A stretch of DNA of 64,000 nt from Paradevosia shaoguanensis (GTDB lineage Bacteria; Pseudomonadota; Alphaproteobacteria; Rhizobiales; Devosiaceae), in contig NZ_CP068983.1 of NCBI RefSeq assembly GCF_016801025.1, forward strand, positions 3,588,501 to 3,652,500, given 5' to 3'. Below, piece after piece: positions 1-8,522 of this stretch. The notes below the pieces were generated by a model that worked only from the letters and a program-made list of their open reading frames with translations, had not been told where the DNA came from and did not search any database. The position numbers and the translations under genes were made by a program. Every line of letters begins with the position of its first letter. Within the stretch, counting starts at the first letter, position 1.

Positions 1-1144
1 CGGGGCGCATCTGGCTGGCCAGCGTGCGGCGCCAGATGAGGCCATAGAGCTTCTGCTGGTCGGCATCACCCTTGAGGCTTTCCGGCTTGCGGAACATGTC
101 GGTCGGGCGGATGGCCTCGTGGGCCTCCTGCGCGTTCTTGGCCTTGGTCTGGTAGATGCGCGGGGTAGCGGGCAGGTAGGCGGTGCCGAATTCCTTCTCG
201 ATGGCGCGGCGCGCCTGGTCGATGCCTTCGGGCGCCATCTGCACGGCGTCCGTACGCATATAGGTGATGATGCCTTCCTCGTAGAGCCGCTGGGCGATCT
301 GCATGGTGCGCGACGGCGAGAAGCCAAGGCGCGAGGACGCATCCTGCTGCAGGCTCGAGGTGGTGAAGGGCGCATAGGGATTGCGCTTGGTCGGCTTCTT
401 CTCGACGCTCTCGACCGTGAACTGGCCGGCTTCGATGGCCTTGCGGATGGCTTCAGCCTCGTCGCCCGACTTGATATCGAGCTTGTCGGTCTTCTGGCCA
501 TCGACGGAATAGAGACGGGCCTCGAAGGTCTTGCCCTTCTCGATGAGATTGGCGAGGACGGACCAGTATTCCTGCGGCTTGAACTTTTCGATCTCGGCTT
601 CGCGCTCGCAGACGAGGCGGAGTGCCACCGACTGCACGCGGCCGGCCGAGCGAGAGCCCGGGAGCTTGCGCCAGAGGATCGGCGAGAGGGTGAAGCCGAC
701 GAGATAGTCGAGGGCGCGGCGGGCGAGGTAGGCATCCACCAGCGGCTCGTCGATATCGCGCGAGTGCTTCATGGCCTCGGTGATGGCCGACTGAGTGATG
801 GAATTGAACACGACGCGGCGGACCGGAAGGTCCTTGCGGATGGCGCGCTTCTGCTTGAGCACGTCCAGGACGTGCCAGGAAATCGCCTCGCCTTCGCGAT
901 CCGGGTCGGTCGCGAGGATGAGTTCGTCAGATTCCTTCACCGCACGGGCAATATCGGCGAGGCGCTTGTTGGACTTGGCATCCACTTCCCAGGACATGGC
1001 GAAGTCTTCGTCCGGGCGAACGGAACCATCCTTGGCGGGAAGATCGCGGACATGGCCGAAGCTGGCCATGACTTCATAATCCTTGCCAAGGTATTTGTTG
1101 ATCGTCTTGATCTTGTTCGGACTTTCAACAATGACGACTTTCAT
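1..1144 (-). CDS. topA: DNA topoisomerase I, N-terminal part (cut by window edge)
   Basis: Type IA topoisomerase that relaxes negative supercoils. About 381 codons lie in the window, reading from an ATG at 1144-1142; the stop lies before position 1. Visible are the Toprim domain with VVIVESPNKIKTI at residues 3-15 and the metal-binding Asp80-x-Asp82-x-Glu84 (ATDPDREGE), and the catalytic tyrosine in ITYMRTD (Tyr295, codon 260-262). The C-terminal zinc-ribbon or basic repeats are not in the window. It is the last gene of the minus-strand run pyrB-pyrC'-plsY-dprA-(inhA)-topA, a common rhizobial order. Family assignment is certain; intactness of the C-terminus cannot be judged. Confidence 0.96.
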   Translation of the reverse strand, partial: MKVVIVESPNKIKTINKYLGKDYEVMASFGHVRDLPAKDGSVRPDEDFAMSWEVDAKSNKRLADIARAVKESDELILATDPDREGEAISWHVLDVLKQKRAIRKDLPVRRVVFNSITQSAITEAMKHSRDIDEPLVDAYLARRALDYLVGFTLSPILWRKLPGSRSAGRVQSVALRLVCEREAEIEKFKPQEYWSVLANLIEKGKTFEARLYSVDGQKTDKLDIKSGDEAEAIRKAIEAGQFTVESVEKKPTKRNPYAPFTTSSLQQDASSRLGFSPSRTMQIAQRLYEEGIITYMRTDAVQMAPEGIDQARRAIEKEFGTAYLPATPRIYQTKAKNAQEAHEAIRPTDMFRKPESLKGDADQQKLYGLIWRRTLASQMRP

Positions 1145-1419
1145 TCGCACTCTTTCCGGGGAGGGGCCGCAATGGGCAAAAACAGCCGACGCGGCACCGC
1201 ATCAAGCGAGGCGCAACATGGTGAAGGAGTCTGGCGGTGTCAACGGGGAGAGGAAGAGCGGGCAGGCCCTCCCCGTAGGGGAGAGAAAATTGGGAGCGAG
1301 TTTGTGGCTTCCCCTCGCTAATGCTCCTCACAAGGGACGGTGGGAGTTGCCGCTCGATTCCGCCAAAGACACCAACCCTCCCTTGTGGGGAGGGCTAGGG
1401 AGGGGGTGAGCCAAGTGCA
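1145..1419. other. Intergenic region with palindromic repeat pieces
   Basis: Leader of topA and tail of the inhA-like gene. No coding sequence is supported. It contains a short imperfect palindrome at 1267-1285 (CCCTCCCC...GGGGAG) and a longer copy of the same GC-rich repeat family at 1373-1410. Small ORFs crossing it are read-through of these repeats. Confidence 0.6.
1373..1410 (+). repeat. Repeat family A, short variant
   Basis: Contains CCAACCCTCCC, TTGTGGGGAGGGCTAGG and GAGGGGGTGAG in order. It closely resembles the copy at 55009-55051 (CCAACCCTCCC, GTGGGGAGGGCCAGG, TAGGGGG). The core CCCTCCC...GGGAGGG forms a stem-loop. It sits between two minus-strand genes. Confidence 0.75.
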
Positions 1420-2097
1420 CTATCCCCGCAACCTCTCCGCCGCCGCCCGAGCCACATCCTCCCGTTGCTCCTGGAACGGCCGCGCTGTTTCCCGCGCCGC
1501 CGCCACTATCTCGGCCTCCGCCGATCGCGGCGACCCGCCGACAAAGGGCGGCTGCGGGTCATACTCCATCTGCAACTGCACGCGCTTGGCCCGCTCCTCG
1601 CCGAAAAGCCGTGCAGAAAGCGTCAGCGCAAAGTCGATCCCCGAGGTGACACCCGCCCCTGTCACCCGGTTACGATCCTCCACCACGCGTTCCGCTACCG
1701 GCTCGGCGCCGAAGAACGCCAACTGGTTGAGCGACAGCCAATGACAGGTCGCCCGATACCCGGTCAGCAACCCCGCCGCTGCCAGCACCAGCGAACCCGT
1801 GCAAACGGAGGTGACGTAGGCCGCGCCCTCAGCCTGCTGCCGCAGGAAGCCGAGCGTCTCGGCATCGTCCATCAGCGCCATCTGTCCCGGCCCGCCGGGA
1901 ACGAAGAGAATGTCCGCCTGCGGCGCATCGGCGAAGGTCGTCGTCGGCAGGAGCCGCAACCCCGAGCCATCGGCAACCGGATCGAGCGTCTTCCACGCCA
2001 GATGCGTCTTCAATTCAGGAAAGCGCGAAAACACCTCCAGCGGTCCGGTGAGGTCGAGCTGGGTAAGGCGGGGATAGAGAAGCATGACGATATGCAT
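1420..2097 (-). CDS. inhA: DJ-1/PfpI superfamily, cyclohexyl-isocyanide hydratase-like
   Basis: Predicted to hydrate isonitriles to N-substituted formamides. The 225-aa protein aligns well, from memory, with Pseudomonas putida InhA over its whole length. The nucleophile-elbow cysteine is Cys99 in YVTSVCTGSLVL, and the acidic partner is Asp15 in QLDLTGP, matching InhA Cys101 and Asp17 with a constant offset of two. The later segments TGAGVTSGIDFALTL and QLQMEYDPQPPF are also family-typical. There is no AraC-type HTH at the C-terminus, so this is the enzyme and not a GlxA-type regulator. It stands alone between topA and a repeat-rich gap. The physiological substrate is unknown; other DJ-1 enzymes share the fold. 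Confidence 0.82.
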   Translation of the reverse strand: MHIVMLLYPRLTQLDLTGPLEVFSRFPELKTHLAWKTLDPVADGSGLRLLPTTTFADAPQADILFVPGGPGQMALMDDAETLGFLRQQAEGAAYVTSVCTGSLVLAAAGLLTGYRATCHWLSLNQLAFFGAEPVAERVVEDRNRVTGAGVTSGIDFALTLSARLFGEERAKRVQLQMEYDPQPPFVGGSPRSAEAEIVAAARETARPFQEQREDVARAAAERLRG

Positions 2098-2263
2098 CGG
2101 ACACCTGCTTGGTTTGAACGGTGCCCAGGCGAACGGCCATCACAACCCGCGCTCCCCGGTGGTAACCCACCCGACCTCGCCAGTTACGCGGACGAGGGAA
2201 GGATGCGGCAAGGGCAGGGTGGTTGGCAAGGGGCTGGTGTGGAAGCGTCAGTCCTCTGATCAC

Positions 2264-2315
2264 GCCAGCAGGTCTCCCTCCCCCTTGCGGGGAGGGGACA
2301 GGGGTGGGGGTGAGC
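2264..2315 (+). repeat. Repeat family A, copy 1 (left half of an inverted pair)
   Basis: Begins GCCAGCAGGTCTCCC, contains the stem CTCCCCC-TTG-CGGGGAG and ends GGGGTGGGGGTGAGC. The next 93 bases separate it from a nearly identical copy in opposite orientation; comparing about 48 aligned bases I count one difference. A third copy is at 53417-53466. Confidence 0.85.
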
Positions 2316-2408
2316 AAGAGGCGGAGCTGTCCATCTTACCGCGTGATCGTTCTCGCATCTCCACATTGCGGGGGCGGGGGTTGGACGAGTTCAAACTTCG
2401 TGTTCGAG

Positions 2409-2460
2409 ACACCCCCACCCCTATCCCCTCCCCGCAAGGGGGAGGGAGACCTGCTGGCGC
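2409..2460 (-). repeat. Repeat family A, copy 2 (right half of the inverted pair)
   Basis: Reverse complement of the 2264-2315 copy, with one T for C change in the core. Similarity continues a few bases outside each copy (TGAT..CGCCAGCAGG), so the whole unit spans about 2258-2466. The arrangement resembles a REPIN, a doublet of REP sequences mobilised as one unit. Confidence 0.85.
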
Positions 2461-2511
2461 AATCACGCAATTCATCTTGCTTCATGACCTTTGCCTGATC
2501 GTCGTTCCGCT

Positions 2512-2585
2512 CTCCCACCTCCCACCTCCCACCTCCCACCTCCCACCTCCTGGCCTCCCACCTCCCACCTCCTGGCCTCCTAGCT
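2512..2585 (-). repeat. Heptamer tandem array, G-run strand on minus
   Basis: Plus strand reads CTCCCAC repeated about five times, then CTCCTGGC, then two more CTCCCAC units and a degenerating tail. The minus strand carries at least six GGG runs separated by 4 nt (GGGAGGT units), a pattern able to form G-quadruplexes. There are no spacers of constant length, so it is not a CRISPR array. Confidence 0.75.
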
Positions 2586-2616
2586 TCCCGGCTTCCTCTC
2601 CCCACCTTCCCCCTCC

Positions 2617-2734
2617 CTCACCCCACCACCGCACTTCCCCGGCCGAAGAGCCGGGGCCCACGGATCCCTCCACTCGAGTGGAGCGGTGCAATAGACCCCG
2701 GATCAAGTCCGGGGAAGTAAGGTGGTGGGGTGAG
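2617..2734 (-). repeat. Repeat family B, copy 1
   Basis: Outer arms of 26 bp (2617-2642 and 2709-2734) are complementary with two mismatches: CTCACCCCACCACC and ACTTCCCCGG on the left, their reverse complement on the right. Inside is a perfect 16-bp palindrome CTCCACTCGAGTGGAG and two CCGG-rich hairpins. Its reverse complement matches the copies at 34207-34314 and 46121-46238 over the roughly 85-base core. Confidence 0.85.
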
Positions 2735-3165
2735 AACGAGGGAGGCAGGCAAGCAAAAAGCAGCAGTCCCAAAAAACTTATCCCCACCCCCATCACCTTC
2801 CCGCATACTCCTCCCATCCCTCCGCCAATGGCGAGGCACAGTACGCAGTGCCGCGGCGGCTGGCGGCAGGACTGGATGCAGACAAGGTCGACACCTGCAT
2901 CTCGCCCTGCCGCCAGGTTCTGGGAGTTGGGGGAAGTCCGGGGGCGCCTGGGCTTACGGCCTAAGTGTGACGTGACCGGCCCGGAGTGCGCTCGCGGGCA
3001 ACTTGCGTGAACGGGCTTGTCGAAACCTCAAACGCTCAAGGGGCGAGGCCATGCCTCGCATATATCGCTAGCAAACATAGACTTGAGGCAAACCTCGCCC
3101 CGAGCCGCCAACGAACCACCAGCAAACCCGACCGGAGCAATCCGCGCCGGGCCTTGGCATGCCCG

Positions 3166-4293
3166 CTAGCCGCGCAGCGCCACCAATTGCCCGCCGCTCC
3201 ACTCCACCTGTCCGCCCAGATCGAGTTCCAGCAACAGCGTCTGTACCGACGACACCGACAGCCCCGTCTCGACCACCAGCGTATCGACCGCCACCGGCGT
3301 CACGCTCAGCGCCTGCAGCAGCCGGCCGCGATCGTCCTCGCTCGGCGGAGCCGCCGCGAGGTCCAGCTCGGGTTCCCATTCGGGCTCGAACGCTCGGCGC
3401 CGCGTCGGGATTGCAGTCGCAAGTGCTTCGATGATGTCGGCTGCGCCGGTCACCAGATGCGCACCCTGCTGGATCAGGTGATTGCCGCCTTCGGCACGCG
3501 GATCGAGCGGGGAGCCCGGCACGGCGAACACCTCGCGATTCTGCTCCAGCGCCATACGTGCCGTGATCAGCGAGCCGGACCGCTTGGCGGCCTCGACCAC
3601 CAGCACGCCCAGCGAGAGCCCGGAGACCAGCCGGTTGCGACGCGGGAAGTCGCGGGCGCGCGGTTCCCAGCCCATCGGCATTTCCGTTATGAGCGCGCCG
3701 CCATTGGCAACGATAGCCTCGGCCAGCGGAATGTTCTCGCTGGGATAGAGATGGTCGAGCCCGCCCGCCAGCACGGCAACAGTGCCGGTGCGCAGGCTGG
3801 CGGCGTGGGCGGCGGTATCGATGCCGCGCGCCAGCCCGGAGACTACGGTATAGCCCTCATCGCCAAGGTCGCGCGCCAGCATGCCGGCCAGCTTGCGACC
3901 CGCGGCCGAAGCGTTGCGCGCGCCGACGATGCCGATGGTGAACTTCCACGACAGGTTCTCGCCGCCGGTCATGATCAGCAGGGGCGGGGCATCCGAGATG
4001 TGGCGCAGGAGCGGCGGGTAACCGGGTTCGCCCGAGGCGATGAGGCGTGCCCCGCGTTTCTCGATGGCCGCAACTTCGTCCTCCGCCTCGGCGAGCGAGG
4101 GGACGCGCGGTGGCGACGCGGTGCCGCTGCGGCGCACGAGGCCATGCAATTGCTCGAGCGCGGTCTCGGCTGAGCCGTAGCGATTGAGGAGCTGGCGGAA
4201 GGTATTGGGCCCGACATTGTCGGTGCGGATGAGCCGCAGCCAGGCCAGGCGCTGCGGACGGGTGAGGATCTGGCCTTCCGTCCGCAGGTTCAT
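3166..4293 (-). CDS. dprA: DNA-processing protein DprA
   Basis: Loads RecA on incoming single-stranded DNA during transformation; also kept in many species not known to be competent. The 375-aa protein has an N-terminal SAM-like region (about 10-60), a Rossmann-like core (about 70-285) with GIVGARNAS and SGLARGID, the conserved stretch RRNRLVSGLS and KRSGSLITA, and a C-terminal winged-helix-like domain (about 310-372). Length is normal. It begins one base after the plsY stop, so it is cotranscribed with plsY. It ends at a 1-kb gap rather than abutting topA. Confidence 0.95.
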   Translation of the reverse strand: MNLRTEGQILTRPQRLAWLRLIRTDNVGPNTFRQLLNRYGSAETALEQLHGLVRRSGTASPPRVPSLAEAEDEVAAIEKRGARLIASGEPGYPPLLRHISDAPPLLIMTGGENLSWKFTIGIVGARNASAAGRKLAGMLARDLGDEGYTVVSGLARGIDTAAHAASLRTGTVAVLAGGLDHLYPSENIPLAEAIVANGGALITEMPMGWEPRARDFPRRNRLVSGLSLGVLVVEAAKRSGSLITARMALEQNREVFAVPGSPLDPRAEGGNHLIQQGAHLVTGAADIIEALATAIPTRRRAFEPEWEPELDLAAAPPSEDDRGRLLQALSVTPVAVDTLVVETGLSVSSVQTLLLELDLGGQVEWSGGQLVALRG

Positions 4294-4294
4294 G

Positions 4295-4894
4295 CTAGCT
4301 GGCCTTCTTCTCGCTGCCGATCTTGGGCTCTGTGCCCCGGATCAGCCGGGAGATATTGGCCGAGTGGCGGAAGAGCAGCACGGCTGCGAGCAGCACCGTC
4401 ACCACCACGAAGCGCAAGCTGCCGGTGATGACATAGGCGAAGATCGGGCTGGTCGAAGCGGCGGTGATCGCCGCCAGCGAGGAATAGCGCTGGGCGAAGG
4501 CGATGACGAGCCAGACCGCGCAGAAGATGAGGCCGACCGGCCACGACAGTGCCAGCAGCACGCCGATGAAAGTCGCCACGCCCTTGCCGCCATTGAAGTT
4601 GAGCCAGACCGGGAAGACGTGGCCGAGGAAAGCGGCGACGCCGGCAAGGTTGGCTGCGTCTTCGCCCAGGAAATAGCGGGCGACCAGCACCGGCACTGCG
4701 CCCTTGAGCGCATCGAGCACGAGCGTCGCCGCTGCGAGCGGGCGGTTGCCGGTACGCAGCACGTTGGTGGCGCCGATATTGCCCGAGCCGATGGCGCGGA
4801 TATCGCCGAGGCCGGCAGCGCGGGTGAGCAGCAGCCCGAAGGGGATCGAGCCACAGAGATAGGCCAGGACGGCCGTGACGATATAGGGAATCAT
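4295..4894 (-). CDS. plsY: Glycerol-3-phosphate acyltransferase PlsY
   Basis: Inner-membrane enzyme that transfers an acyl group from acyl phosphate to glycerol 3-phosphate, the first step of phospholipid synthesis. The 199-aa protein has about five membrane segments and the three PlsY motifs: [11 protein letters not shown] (37-47), the segment around [18 protein letters not shown] (about 91-108), and the later glycine-containing helix. The start overlaps the pyrC' stop by 4 nt (ATGA), so translation is coupled. Length is normal. Confidence 0.95.
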   Translation of the reverse strand: MIPYIVTAVLAYLCGSIPFGLLLTRAAGLGDIRAIGSGNIGATNVLRTGNRPLAAATLVLDALKGAVPVLVARYFLGEDAANLAGVAAFLGHVFPVWLNFNGGKGVATFIGVLLALSWPVGLIFCAVWLVIAFAQRYSSLAAITAASTSPIFAYVITGSLRFVVVTVLLAAVLLFRHSANISRLIRGTEPKIGSEKKAS

Positions 4895-6189
4895 GCGGCG
4901 GTCCCCTCAAGGTCCGAATGCGTGAAAACCTCGGCTCCGCCGACGAAGGTGCGCATGACGCGGCCCATCAGCCGGGCGCCCTCGAAGGCGGTATTGCGGG
5001 AGCGCGAGCGGAGCTTGCGCTCTTCGACCACCCACGGATAATCCAGATCGAGCACGATGAAATCTGCCGGTGCACCGGGGGCCAGGCGGCCGCTCGGGAG
5101 ACCGAGAATTTCAGCGGGACGTGACGTCATGGCGCGCAGAACCGTCAGCAGGTCGACCTGGCCATTGTGCACGAGGCGCAGGGCGACCGCCAGCAGCGTT
5201 TCGAGCCCGATGGCGCCATCCGAGGCTTCCGCGAACGGCTGGCGCTTGACCTCGGTATCCTGCGGATCGTGGTCCGAGTGGATGACGTCGATCGTGCCCT
5301 CGGCGAGGCCACGGATCATCGCCTGCCGGTCGTCCTCGGTGCGCAGGGGCGGGGAGAGCTTGTAGAACGTGCGGTAGGAGCCGACATCGTTCTCATTGAG
5401 CGCCAGGTTGTTGATCGAGACGCCGCAGGAAACGCGCCGCGACTGCTGTTTGGCTTCGGCAACCAGCGCAATGGAGCGCGCCGCCGAAAGCTGGGCCGCG
5501 TGGTAGCGGACCCCGGTCAACAGGGCGAGCTGCAGGTCGCGCGCCAGCGGTATCGTCTCGGCTTCGGCCGGAATGCCCTTGAGGCCAAGGCCACTTGCAT
5601 AGAGCCCCTCGTTCATCACGCCCTCGCCGGCCAGGGAGCGCTCGGAGAGGTGGTGGACGACAGGCATGTCGTAATTGGCGGCGTAGGTGAAAGCCGCGCG
5701 GATGAGCCCGGAATTCTGCATCGAGTTGCGGCCATCGGCGAAGCAGACCGCACCGGCCTCCTTGAGCAGGCCGAATTCGGTGATTTCCTTGCCTTCGAGC
5801 CCCTTGGTGATGGCGGCGGCCGGCAGCACGTTGACCTTGGCGGTCGCCTCTGCGCGGCGGACGATGAAGTCCACCAGGGCGCTGTCGTCGATTACCGGCT
5901 GCGTATCGGGCATCACCACGAAGCTCGTGACGCCGCCCGCTGCCGCCGCCTCGGAGGCCGAGGCCAGGGTCTCGCGGTATTCGCGACCGGGCTCGCCGGT
6001 GAAGACGCGCATATCGATGAGGCCCGGAGCCACGACGAGCCCCCTGGCATCGACGCGGCGTGCGTCGGCGGGCACGCCCTTGGCGGGGTCGGCGAACTTG
6101 CCGTTGACGACGAGGAGCGAGCCGCGTTCATCGCGGCCGGAGGCCGGGTCGACGATGCGGGCGTTTTCGATCAGCACAGCCTTGCTCAT
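4891..6189 (-). CDS. pyrC: Dihydroorotase-like PyrC' with degenerate metal site
   Basis: Amidohydrolase-fold protein of 432 aa, homologous to type I dihydroorotase. The zinc motif DxHxH after the first strand reads Asp59-Met-Arg61-Val-Phe63, so both histidines are lost. The usual HxxxS after strand 5 reads YHAAQLS (232-238) and the last motif is SDHDPQ (308-312) instead of TDHAPH. It therefore probably lacks dihydroorotase activity and acts as a structural partner of aspartate transcarbamoylase, as PyrC' does in Pseudomonas. It overlaps pyrB by 4 nt upstream and plsY by 4 nt downstream, consistent with stoichiometric production with PyrB. An active dihydroorotase should lie elsewhere. Confidence 0.88.
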   Translation of the reverse strand: MSKAVLIENARIVDPASGRDERGSLLVVNGKFADPAKGVPADARRVDARGLVVAPGLIDMRVFTGEPGREYRETLASASEAAAAGGVTSFVVMPDTQPVIDDSALVDFIVRRAEATAKVNVLPAAAITKGLEGKEITEFGLLKEAGAVCFADGRNSMQNSGLIRAAFTYAANYDMPVVHHLSERSLAGEGVMNEGLYASGLGLKGIPAEAETIPLARDLQLALLTGVRYHAAQLSAARSIALVAEAKQQSRRVSCGVSINNLALNENDVGSYRTFYKLSPPLRTEDDRQAMIRGLAEGTIDVIHSDHDPQDTEVKRQPFAEASDGAIGLETLLAVALRLVHNGQVDLLTVLRAMTSRPAEILGLPSGRLAPGAPADFIVLDLDYPWVVEERKLRSRSRNTAFEGARLMGRVMRTFVGGAEVFTHSDLEGTAA

Positions 6190-7175
6190 TTGGCGCCTCC
6201 CGCGGGCAGAAGGGCATCGAGCACGGCCATGCGGACCGCCACGCCCATCTCGACCTGGTCGGTGATCACCGAGCGCGGGCCGTCCGCGATCGAGGGATCG
6301 ATCTCGACCCCGCGGTTCATCGGTCCGGGATGCATGACGATGGCGTCGGGCTGGGCGACCGAGAGCTTCTCTGCGTCGAGGCCGTAGAAGTGGTAATATT
6401 CGCGCACCGAGGGGATCATGCGGCCGGCGAAGCGCTCGTGCTGGAGGCGCAGCATCATGACGACATCCGCGTCCTTGAGGCCCTGGCGCATGTCGGTGAA
6501 GACTTCGGCCGCCATGTCGTCGATGCCTTTGGGCAGCAGCGTTCGCGGGGCGATGACGCGGGTGCGTACGTTGAGCGCGTTGAGCAGCAGCAGGTTCGAG
6601 CGGGCGACACGGGAATTGGCGATGTCGCCGCAGATGGCGACCGTGAGCCCCGAAATGCGGCCCTTGTGGCGGCGGATGGTCAGCGCGTCGAGCAGGGCCT
6701 GCGTCGGGTGCTCGTGAGCGCCGTCGCCGGCGTTGATCACCGAGCAGCCGACCTTCTGGCTGAGCAGTTCCACCGCGCCGGCTGCCGAATGGCGAACCAC
6801 GAGCACGTCCGGCTGCATGGCGTTGAGCGTGGTCGCTGTGTCGATCAGGGTCTCGCCCTTCGTCACCGAGGAGGTGCGCACCGACATGTTGACGACCAGC
6901 GCGCCCAGCCGCTTGCCGGCGATCTCGAACGACCCCTGCGTGCGGGTCGATGGCTCGAAGAAGAGGTTGATCTGGGTCTTGCCGGAAAGCGTCGGCAGCG
7001 TCTTCCGCTCCTGGCGGGAGACCGGGATCATGCGCTCGGCACGATCCAGCAGGTCGACGATTTCGTATTGATTGAGGTCGGCAATGCCGAGGAGATGACG
7101 TTTTGAAAAAACGGGCGAGCCGCCGGATTGTCCGGGTTGCTGTTCCGAGGTTTCAGGTGGCGATTTATGCGCCAT
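6186..7175 (-). CDS. pyrB: Aspartate carbamoyltransferase catalytic subunit
   Basis: Condenses carbamoyl phosphate with aspartate in pyrimidine synthesis. The 329-aa protein has the carbamoyl phosphate loop [12 protein letters not shown] (Ser76-Thr-Arg-Thr79) and the [12 protein letters not shown] motif (156-167). No pyrI regulatory gene is adjacent, but the inactive PyrC' gene follows with a 4-nt overlap, the arrangement of class A type ATCases. It is the first gene of the operon pyrB-pyrC'-plsY-dprA. The roughly 20-residue polar N-terminal extension before the fold is usual in this order. Confidence 0.95.
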   Translation of the reverse strand: MAHKSPPETSEQQPGQSGGSPVFSKRHLLGIADLNQYEIVDLLDRAERMIPVSRQERKTLPTLSGKTQINLFFEPSTRTQGSFEIAGKRLGALVVNMSVRTSSVTKGETLIDTATTLNAMQPDVLVVRHSAAGAVELLSQKVGCSVINAGDGAHEHPTQALLDALTIRRHKGRISGLTVAICGDIANSRVARSNLLLLNALNVRTRVIAPRTLLPKGIDDMAAEVFTDMRQGLKDADVVMMLRLQHERFAGRMIPSVREYYHFYGLDAEKLSVAQPDAIVMHPGPMNRGVEIDPSIADGPRSVITDQVEMGVAVRMAVLDALLPAGGAK

Positions 7176-7256
7176 TCGGCTCCGTCCCGTAGCTGTTCGG
7201 GGCGGTCTAACCTAGGCGGATATGAGGGGCAAGGTCTGCTGGGATTTTTTCCAATA

Positions 7257-7721
7257 TCAGCCGTGCCTGAGGCGATCGAGCGCACCCTGGAGGATGTAGG
7301 AGGCGGCCAGCTTGTCCACGACCTCCGCCCGCTTGTCGCGGCGGGTATCGGCCTCGATCAGCATGCGAGTGACGGCGCTGGTCGAAAGCCGCTCGTCCCA
7401 GAAGGCGATGGGGATGGAAATGCGCGCGGAAAGATTGCGCGCAAACGCCCGCGTCGACTGCACCCGCGGCCCTTCCGAGCCATCCATGTTGAGCGGCAGC
7501 CCCAGCACGATGCCCACCGCGCTGTTCTGCGCAATAAGCTCATCCAGCCGCTCCGCATCGAGCGTGAATTTCTGCCGCCTGATCGTCTCGACCGGCGTCG
7601 CCGAATACCGCATCGCATCGGACACCGCGACACCGATTGTCTTGGTGCCGAGGTCGAGCCCAAGGAGCTTGCCCGATGGGGGGAGGGCGGCGAGCGGGTT
7701 GTCGGGGAGGTCGGATCTCAT
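7257..7721 (-). CDS. ruvX: YqgF/RuvX, Holliday junction resolvase-like RNase H-fold protein
   Basis: Predicted nuclease of the RNase H fold involved in 16S rRNA 5'-end processing and possibly recombination. From the ATG at 7721 it is 154 aa. Motifs: GLDLGTKTIGVAVSD near the N-terminus, GLPLNMDGSEG in the middle, FWDERLST, and a final conserved Asp in VVDKLAASYIL. A longer reading starts at 7757, but the extra 12 residues are not family-like. It is transcribed toward pyrB across an 80-nt gap. No strong ribosome-binding site is visible at either start. Confidence 0.9.
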   Translation of the reverse strand: MRSDLPDNPLAALPPSGKLLGLDLGTKTIGVAVSDAMRYSATPVETIRRQKFTLDAERLDELIAQNSAVGIVLGLPLNMDGSEGPRVQSTRAFARNLSARISIPIAFWDERLSTSAVTRMLIEADTRRDKRAEVVDKLAASYILQGALDRLRHG

Positions 7722-7757
7722 TGAACTGGAATAAATGACAATAGGCTTGGACCACAA

Positions 7758-7898
7758 CGAATAATAACGTCTGGACGAGTAGTTCTACAGATCGGCCCAT
7801 AAACCCACCATGTAGGTTGATCTTAGTACCCTGATGACACGGCGGAGTGATCTGGTGCTCACGTGAGCTAGCTGTGCCTAGATAAGGGGGAACTACGA
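7758..7898. other. AT-richer intergenic segment
   Basis: Divergent spacer between ruvX and a small plus-strand ORF. Base composition is visibly less GC-rich than the flanks and stop codons occur in all frames. No gene or convincing promoter was recognised. It ends in an AAGGGGG ribosome-binding site at 7884-7890. Confidence 0.5.
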
Positions 7899-8051
7899 AT
7901 GGCGAAACGCGCCACCAAGCGATCCTGTGGAACGACCGGTAGCACTACTCAGCAGTCTGCAAGGGAGGCCACGTATACGCTCATGGTAAAGACGCCTGAC
8001 GTTGAATTGCGGCTTACGAGACGAACAGACCCACCTCGTAGGAGATGTTAA
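7899..8051 (+). CDS. Small basic protein of unknown function, 50 aa
   Basis: ATG at 7899 is preceded by AAGGGGG with an 8-nt spacer, a good ribosome-binding site. The product begins MAKRATKRSCGTTG and ends RRTDPPRRRC. It is rich in Arg, Lys and Thr, has no membrane segment, and I recognise no family. Its TAA (8049-8051) sits 12 nt before the start of the DUF2442 gene, so the two look like a coupled pair. Composition matches the next gene and differs from the chromosome around it. DUF2442 genes are often paired with DUF4160, but this product does not resemble DUF4160. Real-gene status is uncertain. Confidence 0.4.
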   Translation: MAKRATKRSCGTTGSTTQQSAREATYTLMVKTPDVELRLTRRTDPPRRRC

Positions 8052-8063
8052 TGAGGGTAAGGA

Positions 8064-8522
8064 TTGGAACGTGAAGTCCTGTTAGTAGAGCGGCGATCGC
8101 CGCGATTGGCAAGCGTGTCGCTTGTCGCCGAGCGGTACGTGAAGCTTGTCTGGTCGGACGGCGTTTCGGAAAACAAGGACATCGCCCCGATCCTGGCTAA
8201 CCACCGATCCTTCGTACGGCTGCGATCGGACGATGCGCTGTTTGCCAGTCTGAGGGTCACGGACGACGGTGGAGGAATTGAGTGGAGCGATGGCTCGATG
8301 GTATCGTCCTCCTCACTCATGGCTCTGCCTAAATCGCTGATGAGCAATCAGGAGTTCCGAGGTCTGATGGACGACCTCCATATATCCGTCGAAGCTCTCA
8401 GCGTGTTGCTCGGATGCTCCAGGCGGCTCATCGCGGATTTCCGCGCCAGCAAGCCCGTGCCAAAGTACATTGCGTTGGCATTGCGATACGTGGCCGAGCG
8501 CAGCGACCGGTTGGTGCTTTAG
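8064..8522 (+). CDS. DUF2442 domain protein with C-terminal helix-turn-helix
   Basis: 152 aa from a TTG at 8064, with GAGGG at 8053-8057 as ribosome-binding site. The N-terminal half fits DUF2442: YVKLVWSDGVSENKDIAPIL (about 23-42), then FVRLRSDDALFASLRV and GGIEWSDGS. The C-terminal half (about 95-145) reads as a helix-turn-helix with SVEALSVLLGCSRRLIADF, close to HTH regions that follow DUF2442 in some families. Such proteins are often antitoxin-like partners of DUF4160, but biochemical function is not established. The gene follows a 50-codon ORF and lies in a patch of lower GC than its neighbours, suggesting acquisition. No ATG start exists near the domain. Confidence 0.7.
   Translation: MEREVLLVERRSPRLASVSLVAERYVKLVWSDGVSENKDIAPILANHRSFVRLRSDDALFASLRVTDDGGGIEWSDGSMVSSSSLMALPKSLMSNQEFRGLMDDLHISVEALSVLLGCSRRLIADFRASKPVPKYIALALRYVAERSDRLVL

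Larger units (their letters stand above)
2098..3165. other. 1-kb repeat-rich intergenic region
   Basis: Between dprA and the inhA-like gene. I see no gene in it. In order it holds two copies of repeat A facing each other (2264-2315 and 2409-2460), a heptamer tandem array (from 2512), repeat B (2617-2734), and a 9-bp inverted repeat GGGGCGAGG/CCTCGCCCC (3040-3048 and 3093-3101) around a smaller GAGGCcatGCCTC. Proline- and glycine-rich ORFs here change product with frame and run through the repeats, so I treat them as spurious. Confidence 0.7.

Noticed and set aside
119-1321. Long plus-strand reading frame opposite topA
   Set aside because: It is antisense to topA, which has intact Toprim and active-site motifs. 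The composition is that of a GC-rich shadow frame.
2512-2585. CRISPR array
   Set aside because: The heptamers are contiguous with no constant-length spacers and there are no cas genes.
2084-3010. Proline- and glycine-rich ORFs in the dprA-inhA gap
   Set aside because: They read through repeats A, B and the heptamer array; every frame yields different low-complexity sequence.
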